Assembly: GCA_020072905.1 (NCBI GenBank)
Contig: JAIQGB010000123.1
Span: 1 to 20,656 of the forward strand
DNA: 20,656 nucleotides
Source: Terriglobia bacterium
GTDB taxonomy: Bacteria > Acidobacteriota > Terriglobia > UBA7540
Direction of reading: 5' to 3'
Shown one piece after another: positions 1-7,879 of this stretch. Below the pieces are notes generated by a model. That model saw only the letters and a list, made by a program, of their open reading frames with translations, ran no database searches and was not told the DNA's origin. The translations under genes were made by a program, and so were the position numbers. Numbering within the stretch: position 1 is the stretch's first letter; each line of letters opens with the position of its first letter.

Positions 1-2
1 GT

Positions 3-350
3 CGTGGAATAAGGCCACAGTCAGGGACGGAGTTACCGGGCGCGCAACCATCGCGGCAGCCGGACCAGTCCGCGGGATCTCCAGCGGCAGAGCCCCAAAC
101 TGACGAACCGCGGGGACAGCAAAACCGTGCAACGCTCGATGGAGATTGGCAGGTTCGTTTAACGACGCATGCGGGTCCACGAGATTTGGCGGTCACCTTC
201 CTCAACCAAACCCCTGCCTTGCTTGAGACGCTGATTGAGCCGTACCTCTACCCCCAGCCTCAGGGAGGCCACAACTGGGCGTCTCGTAAAGGCGTATATC
301 TTCAGAGCGTCGCCGTCACTGGACCGTTCAACCCCGTCGGCGCGGGAGAC
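3..350 (+). pseudogene. DUF1587/DUF1592-type protein fragment
   Basis: This plus-strand reading frame is open from the left edge and runs without a stop to about position 350. Its second half reads as a beta-rich segment with AGPRDLAVTFLNQTP, then PQGGHNWASRKG and VAVTGPFNPVGAGD. From memory of the families, the pattern 'GPxNxxGxGD' followed by TPSRR is characteristic of the DUF1587/DUF1592 group of exported proteins, often heme-linked and common in Acidobacteria and Planctomycetes. The expected TPSRR continuation is missing: right after GAGD the DNA becomes the antisense of the neighbouring isomerase fragment. No start codon is visible, so the N-terminus lies outside the window. The family call comes from motif recognition only. 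The fragment could be a remnant of a rearrangement or one side of an assembly chimera. Confidence 0.5.
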
Positions 351-695
351 CTCCGGCCGCCGCTGCCCGGAGAGAACACGACAGAAGCCGCCACCCAGCC
401 GTGCCGTCGCCTCAATCCAGCGCTTCTCACGCTCGATTTCCCCCCGGCGCACCGTGGGGTCCGGTTGAGTGAAATCCGGCGAACAGCAGAGCATCGGCAT
501 GACAAAGCCACGCCCTTCGATGGCCTCTCGGACACTTTCCAGATATGCCTCGTCGAGGCTTTCCAGGAATCCCTCGTAGAGTTCAAGTCCATCGATTGGA
601 AGGTCAGCCGACATCTCGATCCAGTCGAACACCGTCATCGTGCGGTCGCGCACGAGCTGATCCATGAAGCATTTGGGGAAGGCGGCGAGCTTCAT
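159..695 (-). pseudogene. Sugar phosphate isomerase/epimerase, truncated
   Basis: The start is ATG at 695, overlapping the TGA of the upstream SDR gene in an ATGA arrangement, so translation is probably coupled. The first 120 or so residues look like the N-terminal half of a xylose-isomerase-like TIM barrel protein: MKLAAFPKCFMDQL, an early DGLELYEGF strand, the second-strand MLCCSPDF and the third-strand RVLSGQRRPEVSRADG. Full-length members have about 280-320 residues. After DGV (near 333) the frame continues to a stop at 159, but the added 58 residues have no barrel character, and the opposite strand there codes for another protein. The metal-binding Glu/Asp/His residues of the C-terminal half are therefore absent and the product is probably inactive. 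In context the intact enzyme would belong to the sugar catabolic cluster upstream. Confidence 0.7.
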
Positions 696-1507
696 AGGTG
701 GGTTTCCAGCGATTCGAGGTCGGGCGGCGCGCCGACGGGGGTCTGCTCGTAATCGAGCACGGCGCCAGTAATCAGCTCGTTGGTGGCAAAAAACAGCGCG
801 GCTTGGGCGATGTCCTCGGGCGCGAGCATGCGGCCGAAGGGACGCGTCTTGAGCGCGTCCTCGAGCCAGTTTTCGCCCTTGCCCTCCACGACCGACTCGA
901 CGTAGTGCTCGCCCTCGGTGAGCACCCACCCCGGGTTAATCTGGTTCACTCGAATGCGGTATCGCGTGAGGTAGTTCGCCAGGTTCTTGGTGAGAATCAT
1001 CAACCCGCCTTTCGAGGCGGAATAGGCCACGAGCTTCCTGAGGCCGAAGTGGGCGTTCACGGAGCCGATGTTGATGATGCAGCCGCTGCGCCGCTCCTTC
1101 ATGTGCTTGACGGCTTCCTGGCAGAGGATGAAAGGCGCGCGGAGGTTGGTTTCGAAGATCTCGTTCCACAGTTCAACCGAAGTATTCTCGATGTCCCCAC
1201 GGTGAACGACTCCGGCGTTGTTCACGAGGATATCGAGCCGGCCGAACCGCTCGATCGCCTGCCTTACGACGTTGCGGCAGTTTGCCTCGCTTCGCAGGTC
1301 ACCGAGAACGGCGATTGCTTCGCTGCCGAGTTCCCGGATGGCGGCGCACATCTTCTCCGCCGTCGCGCGCTCTTTCTCACGCCCATGGATCACCACGCGG
1401 GCACCGTGCTCGGCAAATTTGCGCGCGATGCCGGCGCCGATGCCCTGCGCGGAGCCCGTGACCACGGCACCTTGGCCGTCGAGCAAGCGATTGTCTCTCT
1501 GTGTCAT
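692..1507 (-). CDS. SDR family NAD(P)-dependent oxidoreductase
   Basis: A classical short-chain dehydrogenase of 271 residues, within the usual 250-280. Visible motifs in order are the nucleotide-binding TGSAQGIG near residue 17, NNAG near 96, the catalytic Ser in INIGSVN, and the catalytic YSASK near 162. PG after strand beta6 (INPGW) is also present. The family reduces or oxidises alcohol/carbonyl groups on sugars, acids or acyl chains; the substrate cannot be read from the sequence. It lies 41 bases downstream of the zinc dehydrogenase gene and overlaps the isomerase gene by 4 bases, so the three are probably cotranscribed. That context favours a sugar or sugar-acid substrate, which is inference. 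Confidence 0.92.
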   Translation of the reverse strand: MTQRDNRLLDGQGAVVTGSAQGIGAGIARKFAEHGARVVIHGREKERATAEKMCAAIRELGSEAIAVLGDLRSEANCRNVVRQAIERFGRLDILVNNAGVVHRGDIENTSVELWNEIFETNLRAPFILCQEAVKHMKERRSGCIINIGSVNAHFGLRKLVAYSASKGGLMILTKNLANYLTRYRIRVNQINPGWVLTEGEHYVESVVEGKGENWLEDALKTRPFGRMLAPEDIAQAALFFATNELITGAVLDYEQTPVGAPPDLESLETHL

Positions 1508-1548
1508 GACCTATCCAATGAAGCCGTACACGCCCTGCCGGGGCGTCT

Positions 1549-2601
1549 TTAAGGCTTCAGCACTCCTTTCACGATTTCGCCGCTGGCCATCTCTTCGAAG
1601 CAAACCCGCCAGTTCGTCAGCGGCTCGACTCGGCCCACCAACGGCGCAGGGTCGAGGCGGCCCGAGGCGAGCAGCGCAATCACCTTTTCCCAGATGGGAT
1701 AGTTGTGACTGAAGCTGCCCTGCAAGCGCGCCGCCTTCTGCACCAGCGGGTCGAGCGAGAAGTCGAGCGGCTGTGGCCCCCAGCCTACCTTGGTGATCTG
1801 CCCGCCGGGACGCACCGCGGCCATCGCCAGCCGCAGCGCCCGCGAAGCTCCTGTGGCGTCGATTACCACATCCACACCGAGGCCGTCAGCGACGGATTTG
1901 ATAATCTCGAGTGGCTCCTCCGTGTCCACCTCAATGGTGGCTTCGGCGCCGAGCGTTCGAGCCACCGCGAGCCGCTTCGCGTCCTGCTTCAGCCCCACGG
2001 CGCCGACCCAGCCCGCACCGGCAAGTCTGGCGAGCGCGAGACAAAGTAACCCAATTGGCCCCGGGCCCAGCACTAGCACGGAGTCCCCCGCGCGCAGATG
2101 CGTCTTGACGCAGGTGGCGTTGTAGGCGACCGAGCAGGGCTCGGCAAGGGCTGCTTTTTCGAAAGAGACTGAGTCGGGGAGGCGGTGCAGGCAGCGCGCC
2201 GGCACGCGAACGCAGTCGGCCATCGCCCCATCCAGGCCGTAGCCGAAGCCGAGGCGCTTCGGGCACAGGTTGTATTCGCCCGTGCGGCAGTAATAACACT
2301 CGCCGCAGATGCGCGCCGCGGTTTCTGAAACCACGCGATCGCCTTCGCGGAAGCCCCGCACGGCACGCCCCGCGCGCACCACGACGCCGCAGAATTCGTG
2401 TCCGAGAATCACCGGCACGCGCACCGGCCAGCTCTGGGTGTTGTGGAACTGGTGAATCTCGCTGCCGCAGACACCCACGGCGCGGGTGGCGAGCAGCACT
2501 TCGTCGTCCACGAGTTCCGCCGGGCGCGGCACCTCACGCAATTCGACCGCACCCGCTTCGAGGGCGTAATGGACAATGGCCGCCATTGTGGAATTCGGCA
2601 C
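1549..2601 (-). CDS. Zinc-dependent alcohol/polyol dehydrogenase (MDR)
   Basis: A medium-chain dehydrogenase of 350 residues. The catalytic zinc ligands are visible in GVCGSE and GHEFCG, and the structural zinc cysteines in CGECYYCRTGEYNLC. The Rossmann motif is VLGPGPIG. This pattern is typical of the sorbitol/threonine/galactitol dehydrogenase branch, which oxidises secondary hydroxyls with NAD. The GTG start at 2601 is chosen because a GGAG lies about 8 bases upstream; an in-frame ATG at 2586 has no visible ribosome binding site. The gene is second in the leftward cluster, after the HPS/KGPDC-like enzyme and before the SDR, which suggests sugar or sugar-acid catabolism. The exact substrate is not determined. 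Confidence 0.93.
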   Translation of the reverse strand: MPNSTMAAIVHYALEAGAVELREVPRPAELVDDEVLLATRAVGVCGSEIHQFHNTQSWPVRVPVILGHEFCGVVVRAGRAVRGFREGDRVVSETAARICGECYYCRTGEYNLCPKRLGFGYGLDGAMADCVRVPARCLHRLPDSVSFEKAALAEPCSVAYNATCVKTHLRAGDSVLVLGPGPIGLLCLALARLAGAGWVGAVGLKQDAKRLAVARTLGAEATIEVDTEEPLEIIKSVADGLGVDVVIDATGASRALRLAMAAVRPGGQITKVGWGPQPLDFSLDPLVQKAARLQGSFSHNYPIWEKVIALLASGRLDPAPLVGRVEPLTNWRVCFEEMASGEIVKGVLKP

Positions 2602-2628
2602 GTTCTTAGCTCCAAGCCCGGAACCAGA

Positions 2629-2753
2629 GAAACTGGAAAGTGGAAAATAGAAATTGGCGGTTTTCCAGCCGCGGGGGCCAACTCACCGCACGGCGTTCAG
2701 TCCCCACTATCGAGTTTCAAGTTTCCATTTTCAAGTTTCGATTTTCGAATTTC
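2629..2753. repeat. Inverted heptamer array, GAAACTG/AAGTTTC family
   Basis: The left arm (2629-2656) holds four 7-base units of the type GAAACTG. The right arm (2712-2753) holds six 7-base units of the type AAGTTTC, its reverse complement. The 55-base spacer is GC-rich and has no recognisable gene. The right arm forms the last residues and the stop codon of the KGPDC-like gene (2717 onward). A transcript could fold into a long imperfect hairpin. The 7-base period is directly visible. Confidence 0.85.
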
Positions 2754-3472
2754 TCCCCGCCGAGCCTCGCGATGATTTCCTTGAGCAGCCCTTCGAGGTC
2801 GTGCGCGGGCGACTTGAAGGCGTCCGCATCGACCGTCAGCGGCGCGCCAAGCACCAGATGATAGACGCCGTATTTCGGCAGTTGCAGGACTTCCTCGACG
2901 GAAAGCCCGCCGACGGCCTGCACGGGAATCTTCACCGCGCTGACCACGGCTTGCAGCTCGTCCAGCGGGCTGGGCGCGCGCCCGCCGTGCCCCGCAATTA
3001 CCGCCGCGTCGCGGCGCTCGTCGTAGCCGACGTGGTGCACGATGAAATCCACGCCCAGATCTTCCATCATCCGCGCCGCGGCCGGCTTGTCTTCACAGCC
3101 AAGATCATCGCCCATCACCTGGATCCCGTAATCCTTCCCGGCTTTCACGACCACCTTGATCGTGGCCGGATGCGCCCGCGCCATCACTACGACATGCGTG
3201 GCTCCCGCCCTCGCCATCATCTCGGCTTCCAAGTAGCCGCCATCCATGGTCTTGAGGTCGGCAACGACGGGATGATGCGGGAATTCACGCCGCAACTCGC
3301 GCACCGCGCGCAACCCCTCGGCAAGGATCAGCGGCGTGCCGGCTTCCAGCCAGTCCACGCCGGCGCGCACCGCCTTGCGCGCGTGATCGAGGGCTTCTTC
3401 GATCGTCGTCAAGTCAAGGGAGATTTGGACCACGGGGCGTTGAGTGATTGGACGATTGGGTGATTGTGTCAT
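2717..3472 (-). CDS. OMPDC-superfamily enzyme (HPS/KGPDC-like)
   Basis: The core (about residues 15-240) is a small TIM barrel of the orotidine-5'-phosphate decarboxylase superfamily: VQISLDLTT on strand 1, the conserved Asp-x-Lys-x-x-Asp in VADLKTMD, then GATHVVVMA, IQVMGDDL, FIVHHVGYDER and VQAVGGLS. This arrangement fits 3-hexulose-6-phosphate synthase and 3-keto-L-gulonate-6-phosphate decarboxylase, which share the fold; the two are not separable by eye. At 251 residues it is about 30 longer than usual. The excess lies at both ends and is encoded by intergenic repeat DNA: the N-terminal MTQSPNRPITQRP comes from octamer repeats and the C-terminal KFENRNLKMET from heptamers. A GTG at 3430, just before the first barrel strand, is an alternative start. 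Neither start has a clear ribosome binding site. The neighbouring dehydrogenases suggest sugar-acid catabolism. Confidence 0.85.
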   Translation of the reverse strand: MTQSPNRPITQRPVVQISLDLTTIEEALDHARKAVRAGVDWLEAGTPLILAEGLRAVRELRREFPHHPVVADLKTMDGGYLEAEMMARAGATHVVVMARAHPATIKVVVKAGKDYGIQVMGDDLGCEDKPAAARMMEDLGVDFIVHHVGYDERRDAAVIAGHGGRAPSPLDELQAVVSAVKIPVQAVGGLSVEEVLQLPKYGVYHLVLGAPLTVDADAFKSPAHDLEGLLKEIIARLGGEKFENRNLKMET

Positions 3473-3560
3473 TGAAGTGAGTCAACAGTTCACAGTCGGC
3501 AGTCTACAATCAAGCGCAAACCGAAACTGTGAACCGTCGACTCTGAACTGTCAACTGCTC
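3444..3560. repeat. Octamer array plus inverted heptamer arrays
   Basis: Two periodic blocks are visible. Positions 3444-3475 hold four 8-base units of the type GTGATTGG and contain the ATG at 3472 of the KGPDC-like gene. Positions 3480-3507 hold four 7-base units of the type AGTCAAC/AGTTCAC, and 3526-3560 hold five units of the complementary type ACTGTGA. The two heptamer arms are separated by 18 bases and could form a hairpin in the transcript. The right arm reaches into the last codons of the upstream gluconate-dehydrogenase-subunit-like gene, whose stop is at 3551. Confidence 0.85.
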
Positions 3561-4198
3561 TTATGCTCTTCGGGGTTCGGGCAGCCCGGAAACTCCGGCT
3601 GGAAGGGATTGGTCTCGTACTTCAGTTCCTGCAGCGTGCCGATTTCGGAGGAATAGTAAGCGCGAGCGATCGAGCTTTTGAGGATGCTGAAGAGTTCCAC
3701 TCCGTGCGCGAGGCGCGGGTCATCGTTCGGGTGGGTGAGGAGAGTAAGAACTTCGTTCTGCTGCGCGCGGTCGAACTGGACAAAGGGGCGGGAATGCTTC
3801 TCGAGGCAATGCCCGTCAAGCCAGCCGAGTGCCTGCAGGTATCGCTTCTGATCTTCAGCGGAAGAGGCGCTGAGCAGCAGGTCGATAAAGCGGTTGGCGA
3901 ACGCCGCTTTGGCTCCCGGGGTGTCCGTGTCCGGAATGATGAGGTCGGAAAGGACGATCACGGTCTTATTCTGGTGATCGTCAAAGAAGGATGGCCTCCA
4001 GTTTTTCGCGGTGAGCGCAGGATCGGGAGGGAGCGCCGACCCCAGCGCCGGAGTTGCCGACGGCGAACTGTGAGCGGAGGGATGTTGGGTCATTCCACCC
4101 CCAAGGCTCGGAAGCGCGGCGGAGGCTCCCGCTCCGGCGGCCAGCCGGCGCAGGGCTTCGCGGCGATCCATACCTTCCCGTTGATCTCGCTGACCCAT
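3551..4198 (-). CDS. Gluconate 2-dehydrogenase subunit 3 family, Tat signal
   Basis: A 215-residue protein with a twin-arginine signal (DRREALRRL followed by an Ala/Gly-rich stretch, residues about 11-30), a Pro/Ser-rich linker, then a domain with VIVLSDLIIPDTDTPGAKAA and FIDLLL. The stretch 'IIPxTDTPGA' is the hallmark of the gluconate 2-dehydrogenase gamma-subunit family. Such small subunits escort and stabilise a GMC-type flavoprotein that lacks its own signal. The ATG at 4198 has GGGGA about 9 bases upstream; the ATG at 4171, directly before the RR motif, is the alternative. A GMC oxidoreductase without a Tat signal lies at 5195-6868 on the other strand and is a plausible partner, though not in the same operon. 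The last codons lie inside the heptamer repeats. Confidence 0.82.
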   Translation of the reverse strand: MGQRDQREGMDRREALRRLAAGAGASAALPSLGGGMTQHPSAHSSPSATPALGSALPPDPALTAKNWRPSFFDDHQNKTVIVLSDLIIPDTDTPGAKAAFANRFIDLLLSASSAEDQKRYLQALGWLDGHCLEKHSRPFVQFDRAQQNEVLTLLTHPNDDPRLAHGVELFSILKSSIARAYYSSEIGTLQELKYETNPFQPEFPGCPNPEEHKSS

Positions 4199-4364
4199 CA
4201 GGGTTCGTCCCCACAGCGTGCAGCAACAGTATCATTCTTTGAGGCACCGGGAATCAACTGCCTTACGTGCCGGACAATACGTCCGAGCCCGGGCCGGGGC
4301 GACAGACCTCTTGTCCCTTGTGGAACAAAAAGTGCTCAGCCCAAGCTAGGCGGAAGGAGGTCTT

Positions 4365-4928
4365 ATGAGCACAGGGACATTTTGGCTCATCTCCATTGTC
4401 GCTGCCGTCGCCATTGCCTTCCTACTCCCCCGAGCCGTTCGAGGCGCACGCGCCTACTTCAAATTCCGCGGGAAGAGGCTGGTAACTTGCCCCGAGACTC
4501 ATCGCCCCGCCGCTGTCGAAGTGGATGCCGCAAAGGCCGCGGTGGCTGGAGCGGCGACCGCGCAGCACCTGGAACTCAGCCAATGCTCGCGCTGGCCGGA
4601 GAAGGCCGGTTGCGGCCAGGAGTGCTTGAGGCAAATCGAAGCGGCGCCCGTGGACTGCTTGGTCCGAACCATCGTCACCCGATGGTACTCGGGCAAGGCC
4701 TGCGCGATCTGCGGCAAAATCATCCACGAAGTGGAGTGGCTGGGGCACAAGCCGGCTCTCCGCAATCCCGAGGGGAAGACGATCTACTGGGACGCCGTCT
4801 CCGCGGAGAAACTCCCCGACGTCTTTGCCACCCACGGTCCGGTCTGCTGGGATTGCCACGTCGCGGAGACCCTGCTGCGCGAGCATCCGGAACTGGTCGT
4901 GATGCGCTCGCCGAAGTGGTATCCCTAG
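4365..4928 (+). CDS. Membrane-anchored cysteine-rich protein, unknown
   Basis: 187 residues with an N-terminal hydrophobic helix (about residues 5-25, FWLISIVAAVAIAFLLP) followed by Arg-rich residues, so the bulk is probably cytoplasmic by the positive-inside rule. Eleven cysteines are arranged as CPET near residue 43, CSRWPEKAGCGQEC near 74-87, CLVR near 98, CAICGK near 112-115 and CWDCH near 165-169. The paired cysteines suggest zinc or Fe-S binding. CWDCH formally matches the CxxCH heme-c pattern, but c-type heme would need export. Start support is very strong: AAGGAGG at 4354-4360, 4 bases before ATG. It lies 5' of the GMC oxidoreductase on the same strand, 266 bases away. I do not recognise a named family. 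Confidence 0.85.
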   Translation: MSTGTFWLISIVAAVAIAFLLPRAVRGARAYFKFRGKRLVTCPETHRPAAVEVDAAKAAVAGAATAQHLELSQCSRWPEKAGCGQECLRQIEAAPVDCLVRTIVTRWYSGKACAICGKIIHEVEWLGHKPALRNPEGKTIYWDAVSAEKLPDVFATHGPVCWDCHVAETLLREHPELVVMRSPKWYP

Positions 4929-5194
4929 TCAACGCGACGCCTCCAACGCGACAAGCCTCCGCCATATGCCGTCGAAGCATTGGCCCCGGCGGCAACGCGA
5001 ATGCCCCCGACGCAGTAGACCCACCAATGTCGTACCGACCCAGCAACATCCCTTGAGATTTCCGCGTCTTATGGAAATGGCACAACGACGGACCTTGCGT
5101 CCAGCCTGAGGCCGATGCCATGATGTGCGGTCCTCGCCGTGTTTTCAGGGCTTCTGAGTTGAAGGCGGAGAGAAACCTTCACGAAGGTTAAGGC
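4929..5194. other. Intergenic leader before GMC oxidoreductase gene
   Basis: Between the cysteine-rich protein gene and the GMC gene I see no open frame with coding character and no RNA gene. The only clear structure is the short palindrome at 5174-5189, listed separately. A promoter for the GMC gene may lie here, but no convincing -35/-10 pair is visible. Confidence 0.4.
5174..5189 (+). promoter_or_regulatory. Palindrome next to the GMC gene start
   Basis: AACCTTC and GAAGGTT form a perfect 7-base inverted repeat with a 2-base centre, ending 5 bases before the ATG at 5195. The right arm contains the purine-rich AAGG that would serve as ribosome binding site. It could therefore be an operator half-site pair or an RNA hairpin masking the ribosome binding site. 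Which of these applies, if any, cannot be told from one copy. Confidence 0.4.
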
Positions 5195-6868
5195 ATGCCG
5201 CAGGTTGCGCCGCGGATGGACGTGTTCGATGCCATCGTCGTCGGTTCCGGAGCAACGGGCGGCTGGGTGGCGAAGGAGCTGACCGAGGCGGGGCTGCGCG
5301 TAGCCGTCGTCGAAGCGGGCCGCAACCTAGTTCCCGAGAAGGACTTCACCGAACACCTCATTCCTTATCAGATCAGATATCGCGGCTACTCGCCCGAGGT
5401 CAGGAAGACGCGCCCCATCCAGGCACGTTCTTACGCCTGCACGGAATACAACTACAGGTGGTTCGTCAACGACCTCGAGAATCCTTACACAGCGTCCGCC
5501 GAGCGGCCGTTCAATTGGATCCGGTTGCGGATTCTGGGCGGACGCTCGCTGGTCTGGGGCCGCGTGAGTTTGCGCTTGAGCGATCTGGACTTCAAGGCGG
5601 CCAGCCGTGACGGCCACGGCGAAGACTGGCCGATCAGCTACGCCGACCTCGCGCCCTATTACGACAAGGTGGAGCAGTTCATCGGCGTGAGCGGACTGGC
5701 GGAGGGCGTGGCACACGTCCCCGACGGAAAATTCCAGCCTCCCATGCCGATGTTCTGCAGCGAAGCCATCCTGCGGAAAACCCTGAAGGAGAAATTCGGG
5801 CGGCACCTGCTCTTTGGCCGGAACGCCAACCTCACGCAGCCGCTGAATGGCCGCGCGCCGTGCCATTATTGCGGCCCCTGCGAGCGCGGCTGCATCACCA
5901 ATTCTTATTACAACAGTCCGACGGTCACGCTTCCTGCGGCGGAGAAGACGGGGCGGCTGACGGTGATCACCGATGCCGTGGTTAGCCACGTGACGTGCGA
6001 CCCGGACTCGGGCAAAGCAACGGGAATCCGTTACGTAGACCGGCTCACCCGCGACGTGCGCGAAGTGCGCGGCAAAGTCGTAGTTCTCTGTGCGCAATCG
6101 CTCGAGTCGGTGCGGATTCTGCTGAACTCCGCGACACGGCAATTCCCCAACGGCCTGGCGAATTCCAGCGGCGTCCTTGGCCACTATCTCATGGATCACT
6201 TCTCCGGTTTCGGGGCGAGCGGGGTGATTCCCGGAGCGGACCGGCGCGTTTGGTACGGCCCGCCGCGGCGTCCGACGGGCACCTACATCGCGCGCTTCCG
6301 CAACCTGACGGACCGCCGCCAGGATTACATCCGGGGCTTTGGTTACGAGGTGTACACCTCGCCGCCGTTTAATCCCGGCGCGGAGGGCTTTGGGAAGGAG
6401 TACAAGGCGCGCGTGAAGCTGGGCGACTGGGCCATTCACCTGGAGGGCTACGGCGAGATTGTGTCGCAAGGGGAGAACTTCTGTGAGCTCGACAATGACG
6501 TCGTGGACGCCCGGGGTATCCCCGCCCTGCGCATCAGTGTGGACTATGGCGACAATGCGCGGAAGATGGCTCTCGACGTCGCGGCAAGTGCCGGGGAAAT
6601 GCTCGAAGCCGCGGGCGCAAAGGAAATTCGCCTTCATCAAACCCTGGACTATGGCCGGCACGAGGTCGGCGCCGCCCGCATGGGGAACGATCCCAAGAAA
6701 TCCGTCCTCAACGCCTTCCTCCAGTCCCATGACATCCAGAACCTGTTCGTCATGGATGGCGGATCGTTCGTCTCCGCCTCCTGTCACAACCCCACGCTGA
6801 CCATGATGGCGCTTGCCGTGCGCGGCTGCGAATACCTGGTGGAGCAGCTCCGCAAGGGGGAACTCTAG
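5195..6868 (+). CDS. GMC family oxidoreductase
   Basis: A 557-residue flavoprotein. The N-terminal FAD-binding motif is AIVVGSGATGGWVAKEL (near residues 13-29), ending in the acidic VVEAG. A cysteine-rich segment CGPCERGCITN lies near residue 228. The C-terminal domain has RHEVGAARMG near 490 with the conserved His, and SASCHNPTLTMMALAVR near 530, where the HNP element supplies the second active-site position of the family. The layout matches glucose/gluconate/sorbitol dehydrogenase-type GMC proteins, which oxidise a sugar or sugar-acid hydroxyl and pass electrons to a membrane carrier. There is no signal peptide; export would need a partner such as the Tat-signal subunit-3-like protein at 3551-4198. 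An alternative start is the ATG at 5216. No cytochrome subunit gene is present nearby. Confidence 0.92.
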   Translation: MPQVAPRMDVFDAIVVGSGATGGWVAKELTEAGLRVAVVEAGRNLVPEKDFTEHLIPYQIRYRGYSPEVRKTRPIQARSYACTEYNYRWFVNDLENPYTASAERPFNWIRLRILGGRSLVWGRVSLRLSDLDFKAASRDGHGEDWPISYADLAPYYDKVEQFIGVSGLAEGVAHVPDGKFQPPMPMFCSEAILRKTLKEKFGRHLLFGRNANLTQPLNGRAPCHYCGPCERGCITNSYYNSPTVTLPAAEKTGRLTVITDAVVSHVTCDPDSGKATGIRYVDRLTRDVREVRGKVVVLCAQSLESVRILLNSATRQFPNGLANSSGVLGHYLMDHFSGFGASGVIPGADRRVWYGPPRRPTGTYIARFRNLTDRRQDYIRGFGYEVYTSPPFNPGAEGFGKEYKARVKLGDWAIHLEGYGEIVSQGENFCELDNDVVDARGIPALRISVDYGDNARKMALDVAASAGEMLEAAGAKEIRLHQTLDYGRHEVGAARMGNDPKKSVLNAFLQSHDIQNLFVMDGGSFVSASCHNPTLTMMALAVRGCEYLVEQLRKGEL

Positions 6869-6954
6869 AGGCAGGTGACAGGCTTCCGGCATCGCGTTAG
6901 AGTATTCCCCGCCGAAGGTCAGAGACCCTTTTGGGAGCTCTTTCGAGGTGAAAC

Positions 6955-7842
6955 ATGAACCGACGCGCATTCGCACGGACGATAGCCACCACCGCAGCGG
7001 GGGCGCTGGCCCTCCCGCGCCGTTCTCTCCTTCGCGCCGACACCCCTCCTTCCGAGGTCCCCTACAAACTCTCCGTGATGCTCTGGACGGTCTTCAACGA
7101 TTTGCCCTTCGAGGAGCGGCTGGAGAAGGTCGCGGCGGCGGGCTACCGGAATGTGCAACTCGTGGGTGAATACAAGAAGTGGACAGAAGATGACTTCCGC
7201 CGGGCCAACGCCAAACGCCGCGCACTCGGCATCAGCTTCGATACGACGGCGGGCCTTGCGCATGGCATTGGCGACCCGCGGGCACGCGAAGCCTTTCTCG
7301 CCGATCTGCGCAAGGAGCTTCTCATCATGGAGAAGCTGGAGATTCCGTCAGTCATCGTCATGTCGGGGAATCGAATCGACGGCATGGCGCCGGAGGCGCA
7401 GCACCAGAGCTGCGTCGAGGGCCTAAAGCGTGCCGCGGGAATCGTCGAGGGGAAGGGCGTGGCGCTGTGGCTTGAGAACATCGATTTGGAGGAAAACCCG
7501 CGCTACTTCCTCTGGTCGATGCCTGAATTGTTCAAGATCATCGGCGAGGTCAATCATCCCCAGGTGAAAGCGCTCTACGATTTCTTCCATACGCAGATTT
7601 CGGGCGGCAACCTGATCGAGCAGCTCGTGAAGAACGTCGACAAAGTGGCCTGCGTGCACATCGCCGACGTCCCCGGGCGGCATGAGCCCGGCACGGGAGA
7701 GATCAACTACGTCAATATCTACAAGAAGCTCGTGGAGCTCAATTTCTCCGGCACCGTGGCGATGGAATTCCTCCCCACGCGCGACCCGGTCTCGACCCTC
7801 GCCGCCGCACGCGAAGAGGCCCTCCGCGCCGGACGCACCTAG
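6955..7842 (+). CDS. Hydroxypyruvate isomerase-like TIM barrel, Tat signal
   Basis: 295 residues. The N-terminus MNRRAFARTIATTAAGALAL is a twin-arginine signal, so the protein is probably periplasmic. The rest is a xylose-isomerase-like barrel: KLSVMLWTVF on strand 1, then VIVMSG, LWLENID with the first metal Glu, ALYDFFH with Asp/His ligands, VHIADVPGRHEPG with His, and VAMEFLP with the last Glu. This ligand set is typical of hydroxypyruvate isomerase and related sugar-ketol isomerases. The start is supported by GAGGTG at 6945-6950, 4 bases before ATG. It follows the GMC gene by 86 bases on the same strand, so the two may act on a periplasmic sugar derivative. The substrate is unknown. Confidence 0.9.
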   Translation: MNRRAFARTIATTAAGALALPRRSLLRADTPPSEVPYKLSVMLWTVFNDLPFEERLEKVAAAGYRNVQLVGEYKKWTEDDFRRANAKRRALGISFDTTAGLAHGIGDPRAREAFLADLRKELLIMEKLEIPSVIVMSGNRIDGMAPEAQHQSCVEGLKRAAGIVEGKGVALWLENIDLEENPRYFLWSMPELFKIIGEVNHPQVKALYDFFHTQISGGNLIEQLVKNVDKVACVHIADVPGRHEPGTGEINYVNIYKKLVELNFSGTVAMEFLPTRDPVSTLAAAREEALRAGRT

Positions 7843-7879
7843 GACGAACTGAACCGGGGCCGCTCGCGACGGAGCAGCG

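Noticed and set aside
698..1552. Plus-strand open frame of 284 codons
   Set aside because: It is the antisense shadow of the SDR gene, which has all catalytic motifs on the minus strand.
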